This document shows, piece after piece, positions 26,676-35,425 of a stretch of 64,000 nt of DNA. Every line of letters begins with the position of its first letter. Within the stretch, counting starts at the first letter, position 1. The translations under genes and the position numbers were made by a program. The stretch is from Rhodospirillales bacterium (GTDB lineage: Bacteria; Pseudomonadota; Alphaproteobacteria; Rhodospirillales; Shumkoniaceae), in NCBI GenBank assembly GCA_014859895.1, contig JACZKS010000130.1, forward strand, positions 1 through 64,000, given 5' to 3'. The notes beneath the pieces are model-generated. The model was not told where the DNA came from. It ran no database searches and saw only the letters and a list, made by a program, of their open reading frames with translations.

Positions 26676-29205
26676 CGGTTCGCGGCGCTGCCTTGGAGAC
26701 GCTCACGACAGTATCCATCCAGCGCATTTCACCGTTGATGGGGTCTTGCGCAATGGGGATGATCCAGTTCGGGTGCTGGCCGTTGTCGGTCCACCATTTT
26801 CGCTTGAAATCGCTGTCCTCGACGCCGCCCGGCGCCTTCTTTCCCGAGGCGTAGCGGCCATACTCCCAGTGTCCGCAATGGTGCGAGATGGCGATAACCC
26901 CTGGCACCACGGCGGGCGTGACGCGCGCCCTGGTTTCGATTTCGCCGATCGTCGAGGCAACCGTGATGCGGTCTCCATCGGCGATGCCCAGCGCCTTCGC
27001 CGTGGCCGGATTCACCCACGCCGGGTTGCTGTGGTAGATCTCGGTCAGCCATCGGCAATTCTGGGAGCGCGAATGGATCTGGTTGGCCACCTTGAAGGTG
27101 GTCAGGATCAGTTCGTTCGGTTTCATGGCCTGATGCTCGGGAATGGCCTTCCAGGTTGGCAGCGGCGGAAATCCTTTTTCCTCGAGAATCCCGGAATAGA
27201 GCTCGAAGTACCCTGACTTGTTGACGGCGTCGGGTTTAAAGCCGACGTAGACCGCATCCTCAATCTTCTGGCCGACATAGCCCTTGAACGACTTGCTGGC
27301 GTGGGTGTAGCCGGCCTTGCGGGCCTCGTCCTCGCTCTTCAAGCCGGCCTTTTTCCAATCCCAGTAGACCCCTGTCGCCTCGTCGAATATCACTCCGGCG
27401 GCTCCATACGCCGATGGCTCGACGTTCTTTCGGTAGCTGTAATACTTCGGCTGGGCGTTGGCGTCGTGCCACACGCCCCTTGCCTTCATGTACTTGAAGC
27501 CGCCCGCCGCCTGGATCTCGGCGGTCATCTCGCAGGACTGTTTGACGAACTCCTCCATCGACGAGAAGCCGAGCGGGAAGCCCAGCCGTTCGGCCAGTTC
27601 GCAGCACACGTCGGCGAAGTTCCGCGCCTCGCCCAGCGGCGGCACCACGGGCTGGCGGATGTAGTATTCCGCGACCTGGCTGGGGGAGACGTTATCCTCC
27701 CAATCCCATCGTTCCAGGTAGGTGGCGTCCGGCAGGATCAGGTCGGCCAAGGCCGCCGATTCGTCGTAGAACGGATTGACGCATACCGTATAGGGCAGGA
27801 GGGTCTCGTCCTTGAGAATATCGATGCTTTCCTGAACGTTGCCGTTCGCGTAGACCGGCGTGTAGCAATACCAAAGATAGATCTCGGGCCGCCCGGCGCT
27901 CCCGTCCTTGATCATCTTGAGGACTTGGTGTCCGACGTGATGGGTGGGCAGCGCGACCGCGCCCTTGGGCCCATCGAGGATGTCCAGTTTCCTGGCCTTC
28001 GGCATGTCTTGCGGGCCCTTGGGGGACTTCCAGCTCGGTCCGACGGCCTTGCAGCGGCCACCTGGGTTGTCGACGTTGCCGGTGATGGCGGCCAGCATCT
28101 GGATGGCCCGTTCGGTGTCGTTGCCATTGTAGTGGGCGACGGCTCCGCGATAGCTGATGACGCAGGCAGGCTTGGTGGTCGCGAACCGGCGGGCGATGTC
28201 GCGAATCTTCGCGGCCGGAACGCCGCTGATTCCCTCCGCCCATTCCGGCGTGTACGGGGCGAGATGGGCCTTCAGCGCGGCCACCTTCTCGGCCGCGCTG
28301 GCAAGCGGATCGGCGGTCGCCTTGCAGAACTCGAGGAACGCCTCGCCCTCGCCCCGGTACAGGTCCTCGTCCATGACGACGCTGCACATAGCCAGTGCGA
28401 CGGCGAGGTCGGTGCCCGGCCGCACGGGAATCCACTCGGTGGACTTCGCTGCCGTATTCGAAAGCCGCACGTCGAAGGTCACCATCTGCATGCCGCGCTC
28501 GGCCATCGCCCGGACCAGGCGCTCGGCCGTGGGGATGTGGTTCGTGTGGGCCTCCAGCACGTTGCTGCCGAAGTTGAGGACGAAGCGGGCATTGTCGAAG
28601 TCCCAGTTGTCGTAATGCTTCCCCCAGGTCAGTTCCTGGGCGGTCCATTTTCCCCCTTCGCAGATACTCGTATGATCGGCGATGGTTCCCGTCCCGTAAG
28701 CGGCCAGGAATACGCCCTTGATAAGGTTGCTGGAACTGGCCTTCATGCGTCCGTAGTGGAACATGAACTTCTCGGGGTGGCCCTCTTCACGCAGCTTCCG
28801 AAGCCTTGCCGTCAACTCTTGAAGCGCTTCGTCCCACGAGATCCGCTTCCATTTGCCCTCGCCGCGCTTGCCGATGCGTTTCATGGGATGGAGGATGCGG
28901 TCGGGATCGTAGACCTGGTTCACGCCGCCCTGACCCTTGGCGCACATGACGCCCTCGGTGCGGATGGAGGCGGGTTGGGCCTCGATCTTGACGAGGCGTC
29001 CGTCCTCGACATAGCCGATGGCCGGACAGCGCGTGACGCATTGCCAGCATGCGGTCGGAATGGCCTTGCGCTCCTTGCCGGTTCGCGGCGAGAAGTCCTT
29101 GCCGCCGTGCTGGGGCAAGTCCCGGGCCAGGGTGAGGACGGATCCACCCGTTGCGGTCGCGGCGGCGGAGGCGGCACCCAGTTTCAGGAAAGAACGGCGA
29201 TCCAT
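26668..29205 (-). CDS. Molybdopterin oxidoreductase catalytic subunit (DMSO reductase superfamily, Psr/Phs/Ttr/Arr-like)
   Basis: Periplasmic Mo-bisPGD enzyme of 845 residues. A twin-arginine signal MDRRSFLKLGAASAAATATG comes first. The N-terminal [4Fe-4S] ligands are C53-xx-C56-xxx-C60 and C88 (CWQCVTRCPAIGYVEDGR, later GVMCAKGQGG). The likely Mo ligand is Cys182 in HTSICEGGKWTAQE. A C-terminal molybdopterin dinucleotide-binding domain includes NPATAKALGIADGDRITVAS. Cys as Mo ligand fits polysulfide, thiosulfate, tetrathionate, arsenate and arsenite enzymes; I cannot separate these from sequence alone. The set has no cytochrome c gene, so electrons pass through the FeS and NrfD subunits to or from quinone. 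Confidence 0.88.
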   Translation of the reverse strand: MDRRSFLKLGAASAAATATGGSVLTLARDLPQHGGKDFSPRTGKERKAIPTACWQCVTRCPAIGYVEDGRLVKIEAQPASIRTEGVMCAKGQGGVNQVYDPDRILHPMKRIGKRGEGKWKRISWDEALQELTARLRKLREEGHPEKFMFHYGRMKASSSNLIKGVFLAAYGTGTIADHTSICEGGKWTAQELTWGKHYDNWDFDNARFVLNFGSNVLEAHTNHIPTAERLVRAMAERGMQMVTFDVRLSNTAAKSTEWIPVRPGTDLAVALAMCSVVMDEDLYRGEGEAFLEFCKATADPLASAAEKVAALKAHLAPYTPEWAEGISGVPAAKIRDIARRFATTKPACVISYRGAVAHYNGNDTERAIQMLAAITGNVDNPGGRCKAVGPSWKSPKGPQDMPKARKLDILDGPKGAVALPTHHVGHQVLKMIKDGSAGRPEIYLWYCYTPVYANGNVQESIDILKDETLLPYTVCVNPFYDESAALADLILPDATYLERWDWEDNVSPSQVAEYYIRQPVVPPLGEARNFADVCCELAERLGFPLGFSSMEEFVKQSCEMTAEIQAAGGFKYMKARGVWHDANAQPKYYSYRKNVEPSAYGAAGVIFDEATGVYWDWKKAGLKSEDEARKAGYTHASKSFKGYVGQKIEDAVYVGFKPDAVNKSGYFELYSGILEEKGFPPLPTWKAIPEHQAMKPNELILTTFKVANQIHSRSQNCRWLTEIYHSNPAWVNPATAKALGIADGDRITVASTIGEIETRARVTPAVVPGVIAISHHCGHWEYGRYASGKKAPGGVEDSDFKRKWWTDNGQHPNWIIPIAQDPINGEMRWMDTVVSVSKAAPRTDV

Positions 29206-29225
29206 GATGTGTTCCTCTCTCTCCG

Positions 29226-30200
29226 TCAGATGCCGACCGGGCCGGTGACCTGGCCCGCCACGACGATCACGTAACGCAGCAGGAGACCTCCGCCCAGAAC
29301 CATCGCGCCAATAGCGACTTCCACCCAGCGTTTGACCAGGTACGGTTTCTGATGCAGGAGCCTTGGCAGCACGTGGTGAAGCTCGACGAGGGCCGGAACC
29401 ACCAAGCCGAAGACGACGACGCCGATCCAGAACAGGACGGCAAGCGACCCCCCGGGCAAGATGACGGCGATGGCGTGCGCGGGATCGCCCACGGTGAGAT
29501 GGGCAAACATGATGAACAGGAAGATTACCAGCAGCTCGAAGCCGATCAAAATGGCGTCCGAGGCCGCAAGGATGTAACCGGCGTCGTGTCGGGCCGCGTG
29601 ATTGTTTTCCTCGGTGCGGTGGAACGCGTACAGGAAGAGGATGCCGGCCACACCCGTGGAGAGGGCCGACAGCATGAACAGAAGGCCCAGGATCTGGGAA
29701 TTCCAGAAGGGGCGTGACGGCATGGCACCAAGCAGGATGCCGGTGTAGACGGCAACCGCGATGCCGAGCGGAATGCTGACCCAGGCCAGTGCGTTGCGGA
29801 GTTGCCGAAACGTGTCGTCATCGCGGGCGTGCGCCGACAGGAAAGTCCACGCATAGACGAGGCTTAGCATGATGCACAGCCCCAAGACCCACGAGCCGAT
29901 GCTCATCGGAGACATGTTGAGGGTCTTGAACAGGTTGATCCATCGGAACAGAAGGGAGAAGTCGAATTCCCGCATGCCAACCTGGAAGGTGCCCAGTTCG
30001 AAGACGATCATGCCGGTACCGGCCATCAGGGGCAGCGGCGCGATGAGCGCCCCGTAGCGGGCAATCCGGAAGTGCTGTCCCCCGAAAAAACCGCCGCCGC
30101 CGCGCAAAAGGACGGAAGCGCTGACGGTCATGGCGCCGGCCCCCATGCCGGCCAGGAAGAGATAGCCGATGACGGGAAGACCCCAGTGCAGCTCGCCCAT
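29226..30200 (-). CDS. NrfD/PsrC-type quinone-interacting membrane subunit
   Basis: Inner-membrane protein of 324 residues with eight to nine predicted helices, starting MGELHWGLPVIGYLFLAGMG. The N-terminal WGxPVIxYLFLAGMGAGA pattern is typical of NrfD/PsrC subunits, which exchange electrons with the quinone pool. I use the ATG at 30200 because AGGAGG lies 8 bases upstream; the GTG at 30209 would sit on that ribosome site. It is encoded between the FeS and catalytic subunits. Confidence 0.9.
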   Translation of the reverse strand: MGELHWGLPVIGYLFLAGMGAGAMTVSASVLLRGGGGFFGGQHFRIARYGALIAPLPLMAGTGMIVFELGTFQVGMREFDFSLLFRWINLFKTLNMSPMSIGSWVLGLCIMLSLVYAWTFLSAHARDDDTFRQLRNALAWVSIPLGIAVAVYTGILLGAMPSRPFWNSQILGLLFMLSALSTGVAGILFLYAFHRTEENNHAARHDAGYILAASDAILIGFELLVIFLFIMFAHLTVGDPAHAIAVILPGGSLAVLFWIGVVVFGLVVPALVELHHVLPRLLHQKPYLVKRWVEVAIGAMVLGGGLLLRYVIVVAGQVTGPVGI

Positions 30201-30205
30201 GACGC

Positions 30206-30949
30206 TCACCTCCTTTCCTCGGCCCGGCGGTGCGTGGTGACCCGCACGTAATGATTGTCGAACCGCCGGTCCCGTTCGTCGCTGTGGTCCGCGGCGATGT
30301 AATAGACGTTGGGCTCGGTGCCCATGCCCTGGCGCAGGACGGTCACCGGATTCGTCGCCAGGATCTTGGCGACCTCGCTATCGGGATCGTTCATGTCGCC
30401 GAAGATGCGGGCCCGCCCCTGGCACGTGTTGACGCAGGAAGGAACCAATCCCTGGCTCACCCGGTGCAGGCAGAAATCGCATTTGTCGACCGTTCCCCTG
30501 TCGGGATGGAGGTAACGGACGTCGTAGGGGCAGGCCTGGATGCAATACTTGCAGCCGATGCAGACATCGGCGTCGACCACCACGATGCCGTCCTCGGCGC
30601 GCTTGTAGGTGGCGCCCGTCGGGCACACGTTGACGCACTGAGGATTGGAGCAGTGATTGCACAGCCGCGGCAGGAAATGACGGGACACATTGGGATATTC
30701 GCCCTTTTCGACGTATTCGACCCAGGACCGCGTTTCCCCGAGCGGAACGTCGAACTCGGCCTTGCAGGCGACGCTGCAGGCGTGGCAGCCGATGCACCGC
30801 CGGGTGTCGATGACCATGGCGTATTGGACGGCCCGGACGGCGGCCTGCACGGGACCCGGCGTAACGCCGGCCCCGACAGCGGCAGCCGCGCCTGCTGCGA
30901 CGGATTTCACGAAGGCCCGGCGCGACGTGGATGGTTGCGGGTTCGACAT
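30206..30949 (-). CDS. Four-cluster ferredoxin subunit with its own TAT signal (TtrB/PsrB type)
   Basis: Electron-transfer subunit of 247 residues. It has a twin-arginine-like signal of its own (STSRRAFVKSVAAGAAAAVG). Four Cys motifs follow: CIGCHACSVAC, CNHCSNPQCVNVCPTG, CIGCKYCIQACPYD, and CDFC with a later PSCVNTC, enough for four [4Fe-4S] clusters. Many PsrB-type subunits lack a signal and are carried along by the catalytic subunit; a separate signal is a feature of TtrB-like proteins. ATG at 30949 follows GGGAGGAAAGG. First gene of the structural operon. Confidence 0.9.
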   Translation of the reverse strand: MSNPQPSTSRRAFVKSVAAGAAAAVGAGVTPGPVQAAVRAVQYAMVIDTRRCIGCHACSVACKAEFDVPLGETRSWVEYVEKGEYPNVSRHFLPRLCNHCSNPQCVNVCPTGATYKRAEDGIVVVDADVCIGCKYCIQACPYDVRYLHPDRGTVDKCDFCLHRVSQGLVPSCVNTCQGRARIFGDMNDPDSEVAKILATNPVTVLRQGMGTEPNVYYIAADHSDERDRRFDNHYVRVTTHRRAEERR

Positions 30950-30986
30950 CCTTTCCTCCCGACAAGTCACTTGCCGTCAGGAAAGA

Positions 30987-31002
30987 AGCAATTCACGTGC
31001 CA
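30987..31002 (-). promoter_or_regulatory. Sigma-54 (-24/-12) promoter of the molybdoenzyme operon
   Basis: On the minus strand TGGCACGTGAATTGCT matches the sigma-54 consensus TGGCAC-N5-TTGCW without mismatch. The predicted start site is near 30975, about 26 bases before the FeS-subunit ATG. The gene immediately upstream encodes a sigma-54-dependent activator, which makes the match functional rather than accidental. Confidence 0.85.
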
Positions 31003-31069
31003 TCGAACGGAAAGGAAAAACGCCGCGGTTCCCCGCGGGAAATCGGTGTGGCGGGGAATGAAGGCGGGC

Positions 31070-31115
31070 GGACTGTCACCGTTTGTTGACAGGTGTCACT
31101 TTTCGGAGACAGTCC
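31070..31115. promoter_or_regulatory. Symmetric enhancer-like site upstream of the sigma-54 promoter
   Basis: GGACTGTC (31070-31077) and GACAGTCC (31108-31115) are 8-bp inverted arms. Inside them lie TGTCA (31074-31078) and the pair TGACA-GG-TGTCA (31087-31098). The centre is about 110 bases upstream of the predicted start site, a normal distance for an NtrC-type activator site. The site overlaps the 3' end of the activator gene, so it could also fold as an mRNA hairpin. Confidence 0.6.
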
Positions 31116-32487
31116 GCGATCGATTGATACGGACATGCAGATTTTGGCGGGAGATGCCGCTGATCCTCGCGGCTTCGGAAACGTTGCCTCCGGTTGCCTC
31201 CAACAGGCGCCCGACGTAATCCCGTTCGAAGGCCTGCCGCGCCTGTTGAAAGGGAAGCAGCCCGTCCGGCTCGCCGCCGCTGCCGAGGCCCGGCCGGTCC
31301 CCCGCTTCGACCCCCGCAACGCCGCACTGCTCCAGGCCCATGGTCGTAATGGGCTCGCCTTGGCCGAGGGCGACGAGCCGCTCGACGCAATGCTTGAGCT
31401 GGCGAACGTTGCCGGGCCAGGAAAACCGCTCGAGGTCGCGCATCGCTTCGGGCGAAAACGGCCCTGCTGCCTTGCCGAATTTGTCGTTGAAGTGCTGGAG
31501 GAAATGCAGGGCGAGCGGGATGATGTCCTCGCGCCGCTCGCGCAGCGGCGGAATGCGCAGGGCGACGACGTTGACGCGATAGAAGAGATCCTCGCGAAAC
31601 CGTCCTTCCGCCACCTCCCCGGCAAGCTGCCGATTGGTTGCGCAGATCAGCCGGAAATCGCTCAACCGCGACTTCGTGCTGCCCAGTCGCGTGAAGCTGT
31701 GCTCCTGAAGAACCGTAAGCAGGCTGCTCTGGAGTTTCGGGCTCATGTCGGCGACCTCGTCGAGCATGAGGGTGCCGCCGTCGGCTTCCTCGAAGTATCC
31801 CGCCTTGGTCCGCATCGCCCCGGTGAACGCCCCCTTTTCATAACCGAATAGGCTGCTCTCCAGGAGCTGTTCGGGCAGTGCGCCGCAATTGACTTCGAGA
31901 AAGGGGCTGCCGCTGCGCGCGCTCAGGGCATGAATGACCCGCGCCACCAGTTCCTTGCCGGTGCCGCTTTCGCCTTCCAGCAAGATCGTGGTGTCCAGGG
32001 GGGCCACCTGTCTGATCTGCTGAAGCAGTTTTTCGATGGCCGGCGAGCTGCCGATGAGCACCAGCCCTTCTTTCTGCCTGCTCAGCGATTCACGCAGGCT
32101 GCCGATCTCGCGGTAGGCGCGGTCGAGTTCGAGCGCCCGTTCGATGACGGTTTCCAACTCCTCGAGGTTCTCGAACGGCTTGGTCAGGTAATCGAACAGC
32201 CCGTCGCGGACGGCACGCACCGCATCGCGCGTGTCCGCGAAACCGGTCATGAGGATGGCGAGCTGTTGCGGCCTTTCGCGGCGCATCTCCCTAAGCAGTT
32301 CGAGGCCGTTGCCATCGGGCAGGCGCTGGTCCATCAGCACCAGATTATAGTCGGCCTGCCGGAATTGCCGCCGCGCCCGCTCGGCGTCGAGCGCGTAATC
32401 AGCCTCGACCGGCTTGCCGCGAAACAGGCCTTCGAAAAACTTGATCGTGTACTTATCGTCATCGACGACGAGGATCTTCGGTTTCAC
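31096..32487 (-). CDS. NtrC-family sigma-54-dependent response regulator
   Basis: Activator of 463 residues. The receiver domain (1-120) has the acidic pair in ILVVDDDKYTIKFFEG and phospho-acceptor Asp53 in LVLMDQRLPDGNG. The AAA+ domain shows Walker A GESGTGKELVARVIH and the sigma-54 contact loop EKGAFTGAMRTKAGYF. A Fis-type helix-turn-helix ends the protein (ATGGNVSEAARISGISRQNL). The start is GTG at 32487, which overlaps the kinase stop (GTGA). It should drive the sigma-54 promoter just downstream. Confidence 0.93.
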   Translation of the reverse strand: MKPKILVVDDDKYTIKFFEGLFRGKPVEADYALDAERARRQFRQADYNLVLMDQRLPDGNGLELLREMRRERPQQLAILMTGFADTRDAVRAVRDGLFDYLTKPFENLEELETVIERALELDRAYREIGSLRESLSRQKEGLVLIGSSPAIEKLLQQIRQVAPLDTTILLEGESGTGKELVARVIHALSARSGSPFLEVNCGALPEQLLESSLFGYEKGAFTGAMRTKAGYFEEADGGTLMLDEVADMSPKLQSSLLTVLQEHSFTRLGSTKSRLSDFRLICATNRQLAGEVAEGRFREDLFYRVNVVALRIPPLRERREDIIPLALHFLQHFNDKFGKAAGPFSPEAMRDLERFSWPGNVRQLKHCVERLVALGQGEPITTMGLEQCGVAGVEAGDRPGLGSGGEPDGLLPFQQARQAFERDYVGRLLEATGGNVSEAARISGISRQNLHVRINRSRTVSEK

Positions 32488-34523
32488 GTCCAATCTCCGC
32501 ACTCCCCCGACGGAAGCCAGATTGCAAAACACGCGCCACCTTCAGGCATGTTGGCCGCGGACACATGGCCCTCGTGCAGGATGGCCACGTGCTGGACCAC
32601 CGGCAAGCCGAGCCCGGTGCCATTGCTGCGGGTGCTGAAGAAGGGCGTAAAGATCTTGCCGACGATGTCGTCGGGGATGCCTTCGCCATGATCGATCACC
32701 GACAGGCTCCAGCCGGCTGTTCCTTCATCGTGCGCGATTTCCGGCGTCAGGCAGACAATCACGGTTCCGCCCGGGCGGCTCGCTTGGACCGCGTTGGAGA
32801 GCAGGTTGAACAGGGCATGGCGAATAAGAACGGGATCGACCTTGAGCGTGACCGCTTCATCCGGAAGATCGGTGACCAAGGGGTGTGCGTTGCCTGCGCT
32901 CTGCTGGAACAACGAGATGGTCCCGGCAATCAGCGTATTCATATCCGTGGGTTTACGGTCGGAACGGGAAATGGAGGTGAATTCGAGCATCCGCTGGAGG
33001 AAGGTGCGGCAGTGTTCGCCGGCCGCCGTGATCTCCCCCAGCAATTCCCGGGTGCGGGCCGGATCGTCGGCTTCCCGTTCGGCCAACTGGGCCATGTTCA
33101 GCACCCCGACCAGGGGATTGTTGATCTGGTGGGCGATCTCGCCGACCATCATGCCCATTGCCGACAGCTTTTCCATCTGGATGACCCGATGGTATTCGCC
33201 GCTCAGCTTGGAGAACTGCCGTTCGAGGTCATGGCGCCTGAGCTCGTCCTCGGCCAGCCGGCGACGGATGACGCCGGCCAGCGTGTCGGCAACCGAGGAG
33301 AGAAACCGCTCTTCCGCGCGCAGATGCTCGTGCCCCTCGGGAACGTACAGATTGATGACGCCAAGGACCTCGCCGTCGCTCTGGATCGGGACGCAGTAAT
33401 GACCGTGCGGGGCCATTGCCGGATAGATGATCTCATGGCGTTCGTCGACGCGGTCGGCGAAAATGGTTTTCCCCGACTGTGCCGCCTGACCGCACAGACA
33501 CCTGCCAAAGGGTAGGCGGCGGCACGATTCGAGCAGACTCGGCGGCAGCCCCGTCTGCGCCTTCAGTTCCAGTTCGCCCGGCGACTCTCCGACCAGGAAG
33601 ATGCACCCCTGCGACAACAGTCCCAGGTTCGGGCTCGACAGGACCAGGGAGAGTGCCTGCTTCAGCAGGTCGTCGAGGGAGATGGGTTGCAGGGAAAGGC
33701 GCAGGATGGTCGCGATGATGTCCAGGTTGACGAGATTTTGCCTGATCTCCTCGTGCGTGCGCTTGCGCTCGGTGATGTCGCGGTCGATGCCACGGTAGCC
33801 TCGGAACGTCCCGGCTGGCGAGAAGATGGGCACGCCGCTGGTTTCCAAGACGATCAGCCGCCGGTCCTTGTGCAGATTGATATTCTCCAGATTCGCGAAC
33901 GGCCTCGGGTCCTCAAGGTAGGGCGTGAATTCGCGGCGCACGCGCTCGGCCTCGGCCGCCGGCATCAGGTCGAACGGCTCCCGGCCGAGAACCTCCTCGA
34001 CTTCGTAGCCCAGAATGTCCCTGACCTTCGGACTGACGTACGTGTAGACGCAGTCCTGATCGATCGCCCAGACCCAGTCGGAGGAACACTCGACGAGATC
34101 GCGGAACCGTCGCTCGCTGTCGCGTAATACGGCAAGCTGTCGTGCGGAATCGACAATGTCGTGGACCTCGACCACGGCTGTATGGGCTTCCTTCTCTCCG
34201 ATCGGGATCACCTCAACGTCCACCTTTCGGGTGTCGCCATCGCGCGGCATCAGCGTTCCCTGCATGCGGCCCGCCGCCACGTACCGGCAGTTCACGAGCT
34301 TCCCCAGCGCGTCCCCTGATTCCCCTTCGAAGAAATCGGCCAACGCCAAGCCGCCCCCGTCCTCGGGACACGCGAGGCCAAGCGCTCCCGCGCCCGCCGG
34401 GTTGAGGTGTTCGATCCGGCCTTCGCGGCATAAACAGATCAGATGCGACGAGCCTTCGATCAGCTCGCCGGCCCACCGTCCAAATGCAACGGCACCCTTC
34501 GCGTTGTCGCCACGCGAGCCCAT
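32484..34523 (-). CDS. Soluble PAS-PAS-GAF sensor histidine kinase
   Basis: Kinase of about 679 residues without membrane helices, so it senses a cytosolic signal. In order: a PAS-like region (SSHLICLCREGRIEHLNPAG), a clear PAS/PAC (FRDLVECSSDWVWAIDQDCV to GYRGIDRDITERKR), a GAF domain with several Cys (LLSQGCIFL, SCRRLPFGRCLCGQ, HGHYCVPIQ), the H-box EIAHQINNPLVGVLN (His near 460), and an HATPase with GTGLGLPVVQHVA. The start is uncertain: ATG 34523 (used), ATG 34601 or GTG 34721. The GAF cysteines could bind a metal, metalloid or redox signal; that is inference. Confidence 0.88.
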   Translation of the reverse strand: MGSRGDNAKGAVAFGRWAGELIEGSSHLICLCREGRIEHLNPAGAGALGLACPEDGGGLALADFFEGESGDALGKLVNCRYVAAGRMQGTLMPRDGDTRKVDVEVIPIGEKEAHTAVVEVHDIVDSARQLAVLRDSERRFRDLVECSSDWVWAIDQDCVYTYVSPKVRDILGYEVEEVLGREPFDLMPAAEAERVRREFTPYLEDPRPFANLENINLHKDRRLIVLETSGVPIFSPAGTFRGYRGIDRDITERKRTHEEIRQNLVNLDIIATILRLSLQPISLDDLLKQALSLVLSSPNLGLLSQGCIFLVGESPGELELKAQTGLPPSLLESCRRLPFGRCLCGQAAQSGKTIFADRVDERHEIIYPAMAPHGHYCVPIQSDGEVLGVINLYVPEGHEHLRAEERFLSSVADTLAGVIRRRLAEDELRRHDLERQFSKLSGEYHRVIQMEKLSAMGMMVGEIAHQINNPLVGVLNMAQLAEREADDPARTRELLGEITAAGEHCRTFLQRMLEFTSISRSDRKPTDMNTLIAGTISLFQQSAGNAHPLVTDLPDEAVTLKVDPVLIRHALFNLLSNAVQASRPGGTVIVCLTPEIAHDEGTAGWSLSVIDHGEGIPDDIVGKIFTPFFSTRSNGTGLGLPVVQHVAILHEGHVSAANMPEGGACFAIWLPSGECGDWT

Positions 34524-34736
34524 CGCGATATTCCCGGATATCCGCTTGGCCTCGGCTCGGCCATCCTGCACACGCGTTTTTGTCGCGTTCAAAAATACCA
34601 TACTGCTTGCCGGAATTGATAGCGCCGCCACCTCGGCAACCGGACGGAAGATGGCGCCAAGAGTTCTTCCATCATCCACCCCGGTTCGGGTCAAAAATAG
34701 ACTGAAGCCATCCGAGGCCACCCATCGACGTCCGGC

Positions 34737-35240
34737 TCAACGCAGCGCGACGACCTCATTTCCGGCGCCGATCCACCCTAGGATGCCGTGGCGCAGGTTG
34801 TAGACCTTCGAATATCGCATCTGCCGCGCGAGAGCGTCGGCGAGAAAGCTGGACCGACTGCCGGTGCGGCAGACAATGACGACGGCGTCGTCTGGCGACA
34901 CGGTCTTCGAAAAGTCCGGCATGAAGGCGGGGTTCACGCGCCCCCGCTCGTCCGTGAACAAAGTAATCAAGCGGCTTCCCGCGATGACCCCGGTCTCTTT
35001 CCATTCGTCCGGTCGCCGGATATCGACGACCACGACCCCGTTCGCGTGGAGGCGCTTGAGGGTGGCGTTGTCGATGTCGGTGACGATGCCGCCGCGAGAG
35101 TCCGCCACTCCCGTTTCCGCCGGTCGAGTCGCCGGGCAACAAGCTATCGGCCCAGCCGAAGTATCGAATCCGGGGAGCATGCTCGCCACCAGCGCAAGCG
35201 CCAGGAGCATCCGGCTTGTCCTCGTTGCTCTCCGCATCAT
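34737..35240 (-). CDS. Periplasmic rhodanese-domain protein
   Basis: Protein of 167 residues with a signal peptide (RMLLALALVASMLPGFDTSA) and a short Cys-Cys segment after it. The single rhodanese domain covers about 55-160, with the DIRRPDEW element and the active loop VCRTGSRS (Cys124). Rhodaneses bind or transfer sulfane sulfur. It is the first gene of the minus-strand kinase/regulator group, so it may supply or handle a sulfur compound for the molybdoenzyme. Two adjacent ATGs (35240 and 35237) are possible starts. Confidence 0.85.
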   Translation of the reverse strand: MMRRATRTSRMLLALALVASMLPGFDTSAGPIACCPATRPAETGVADSRGGIVTDIDNATLKRLHANGVVVVDIRRPDEWKETGVIAGSRLITLFTDERGRVNPAFMPDFSKTVSPDDAVVIVCRTGSRSSFLADALARQMRYSKVYNLRHGILGWIGAGNEVVALR

Positions 35241-35348
35241 CCCTCAATGCTACCCAAGTCTGAACCCGAGCACTGTTGCGCGACGCTTATGGGGAATCAA
35301 GCGTGCGGCACATGCCTTGGCCGGTCGCCGCACCCATCGCGGGACCGA

Positions 35349-35391
35349 TTGACACATCTCTGGTATTTTCTTATTTTCCTTTTTAAGAAAA
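35349..35391 (+). promoter_or_regulatory. Promoter with overlapping palindrome ahead of dsbB
   Basis: TTGACA (35349-35354) and TTATTT (35371-35376) are spaced 16 bases, a sigma-70-like promoter. TTTTCTTA (35366-35373) and TAAGAAAA (35384-35391) make an 8-bp inverted repeat that covers the -10 region, a likely regulator site. The DNA is far more AT-rich than its surroundings. Confidence 0.55.
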
Positions 35392-35425
35392 TTTTAAACC
35401 ATCTGCCTCCCCCGGTCTGTACCCA

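Noticed and set aside
26668..29205. Firm naming of the molybdoenzyme as ArxA, ArrA, TtrA or PsrA
   Set aside because: Gene order, length and Mo-ligand region do not fit any one of them clearly; without a tree the name would be a guess.
27301..29274. Long plus-strand open frame (657 residues) opposite the molybdoenzyme gene
   Set aside because: It is the complement of a gene with clear cofactor motifs and shows no domain of its own. GC-rich DNA gives long antisense frames.
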